A stretch of DNA of 64,000 nucleotides, taken from positions 68,799,381 through 68,863,380 of the forward strand of contig JALJCS010000001.1 of the NCBI GenBank assembly GCA_023055355.1. The letters are read 5' to 3'. The position numbers and the translations under genes were made by a program. The notes beneath the pieces were generated by a model that made no database searches, had not been told where the DNA came from, and saw only the letters and a program-made list of their open reading frames with translations. Below are positions 63,550 through 64,000 of the stretch, piece after piece. This stretch comes from Agelaius tricolor. Taxonomy: Eukaryota > Chordata > Aves > Passeriformes > Icteridae. How positions within the stretch are numbered: the stretch's first letter is position 1; each line of letters begins with the position of its first letter.

Positions 63550-64000
63550 TTAAATGAAAATTCAGCCCCCAATAGCATAGAAATTTAAACATGCCAGATG
63601 TTCCAGGGATTTGACATAGTTCAACGAGGGTAGAGTTACAAGTTTATTAACTGCAGCAGCTGGTATTGAAGGATTTGCAAAATTTTTATGTAACATATAG
63701 TTGGTGCGTGTAAGCACACGGGGGACATGGAAAAATGTTGTGAAAGCCCAACAAAATGAGAACTCATTAAAAAAATTGGAAAAACGTGGTGTAAGGGGGT
63801 GTAATAAATTAAACGAACAGCAGAGGTCCTTGTTAAACAGCCTGCAGCCATACAAAGAAGAAGAGATGCAATAAAGGTTCGTTTATTTAGTTTGCCAGCG
63901 AGGATTTTTAAGAGCTTTTCTGAACTACAAAATCTTTTCAAATTATACGATTTGTAATTAAATCCATCTCCTTTGAAATAAATAGAATACGGGCCCTGTA
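63550..64000. mobile_element. CpG-rich insertion-like sequence, unidentified, cut by the window end
   Basis: About nine CpG sites fall in 450 bases, against roughly one per 200-300 bases elsewhere in the window. AATAAA signals occur on both strands, including AATAAA at 63870-63875 within the imperfect palindrome AATAAAGGTTCGTTTATT. GTGCGTGTAAGCACAC near 63704 is another imperfect inverted repeat. Two overlapping minus-strand frames of 97 and 101 codons (63562-63855, 63636-63941) have no recognisable domain. Unmethylated-like CpG density in noncoding DNA suggests a young transposable element or LTR, but I cannot name the family, and the element runs off the window. Confidence 0.35.

Noticed and set aside
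1..64000. CRISPR arrays, bacterial operons, ribosome-binding sites, tRNA or rRNA genes
   Set aside because: No regularly spaced identical repeats, no tRNA-like cloverleaf with TTC-containing T-arm, no rRNA motifs; base composition and repeats are those of a bird nuclear genome.

Overview
The window reads as noncoding nuclear DNA of a bird, most likely a songbird. This rests on three things in the sequence: several copies of the avian LINE CR1 with its typical 3' end (a conserved block beside GGAAGGGACC, or the ATTCTATG-type tail); LTR sequences that I recognise from memory as passerine endogenous-retrovirus LTRs; and AT-rich, CpG-poor sequence with microsatellites and homopolymer runs but no compact genes. 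No cellular protein-coding gene, tRNA, rRNA or CRISPR array could be supported. Nearly all reading frames are short. The longest (202 codons, 57146-57754 +) has no recognisable domain and no ATG in its first 83 codons. The window looks like a gene desert or the inside of a very long intron.

Layout. 1-4909 has no recognised element. 4910-5502 is a solo LTR bounded by a 6-bp duplication (TATAGG). A 57-nt T-rich tract lies at 9542-9598. An open, splice-flanked 204-bp block lies at 12126-12329; it is interesting but unproven. 16571-16644 is a CR1 3' tip. At about 18850-19420 is an old CR1 reverse-transcriptase remnant, broken by a frameshift and with its motif A altered. A likely CR1 3' fragment follows at about 20275-20640, after a local duplication containing a perfect hairpin (20155-20225). 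More CR1 copies lie at 27161-27376 (-), 32349-32975 (-), 38961-39440 (-), 48310-48757 (-) and about 51040-52040 (+). LTR-type sequence lies at 38092-38960 (+, abutting the CR1) and 58898-59326 (-), with a weaker candidate at about 30560-30870. An (AAT)14 microsatellite is at 33643-33684.

Right end. A diverged tandem array with a period of about 170-195 bp occupies about 60835-61395. The last 450 bases (about 63550-64000) carry clearly more CpG than the rest and probably belong to a younger insertion cut off by the window edge.

No genes act together here. The story is one of repeated retrotransposon insertion and decay. I found no convincing new biological system. The items most worth checking are the tandem array at 60.8-61.4 kb, the CpG-rich right edge, the 12126-12329 exon-like block, and the 32.4-33.0 kb CR1 copy that keeps a 175-codon open frame.
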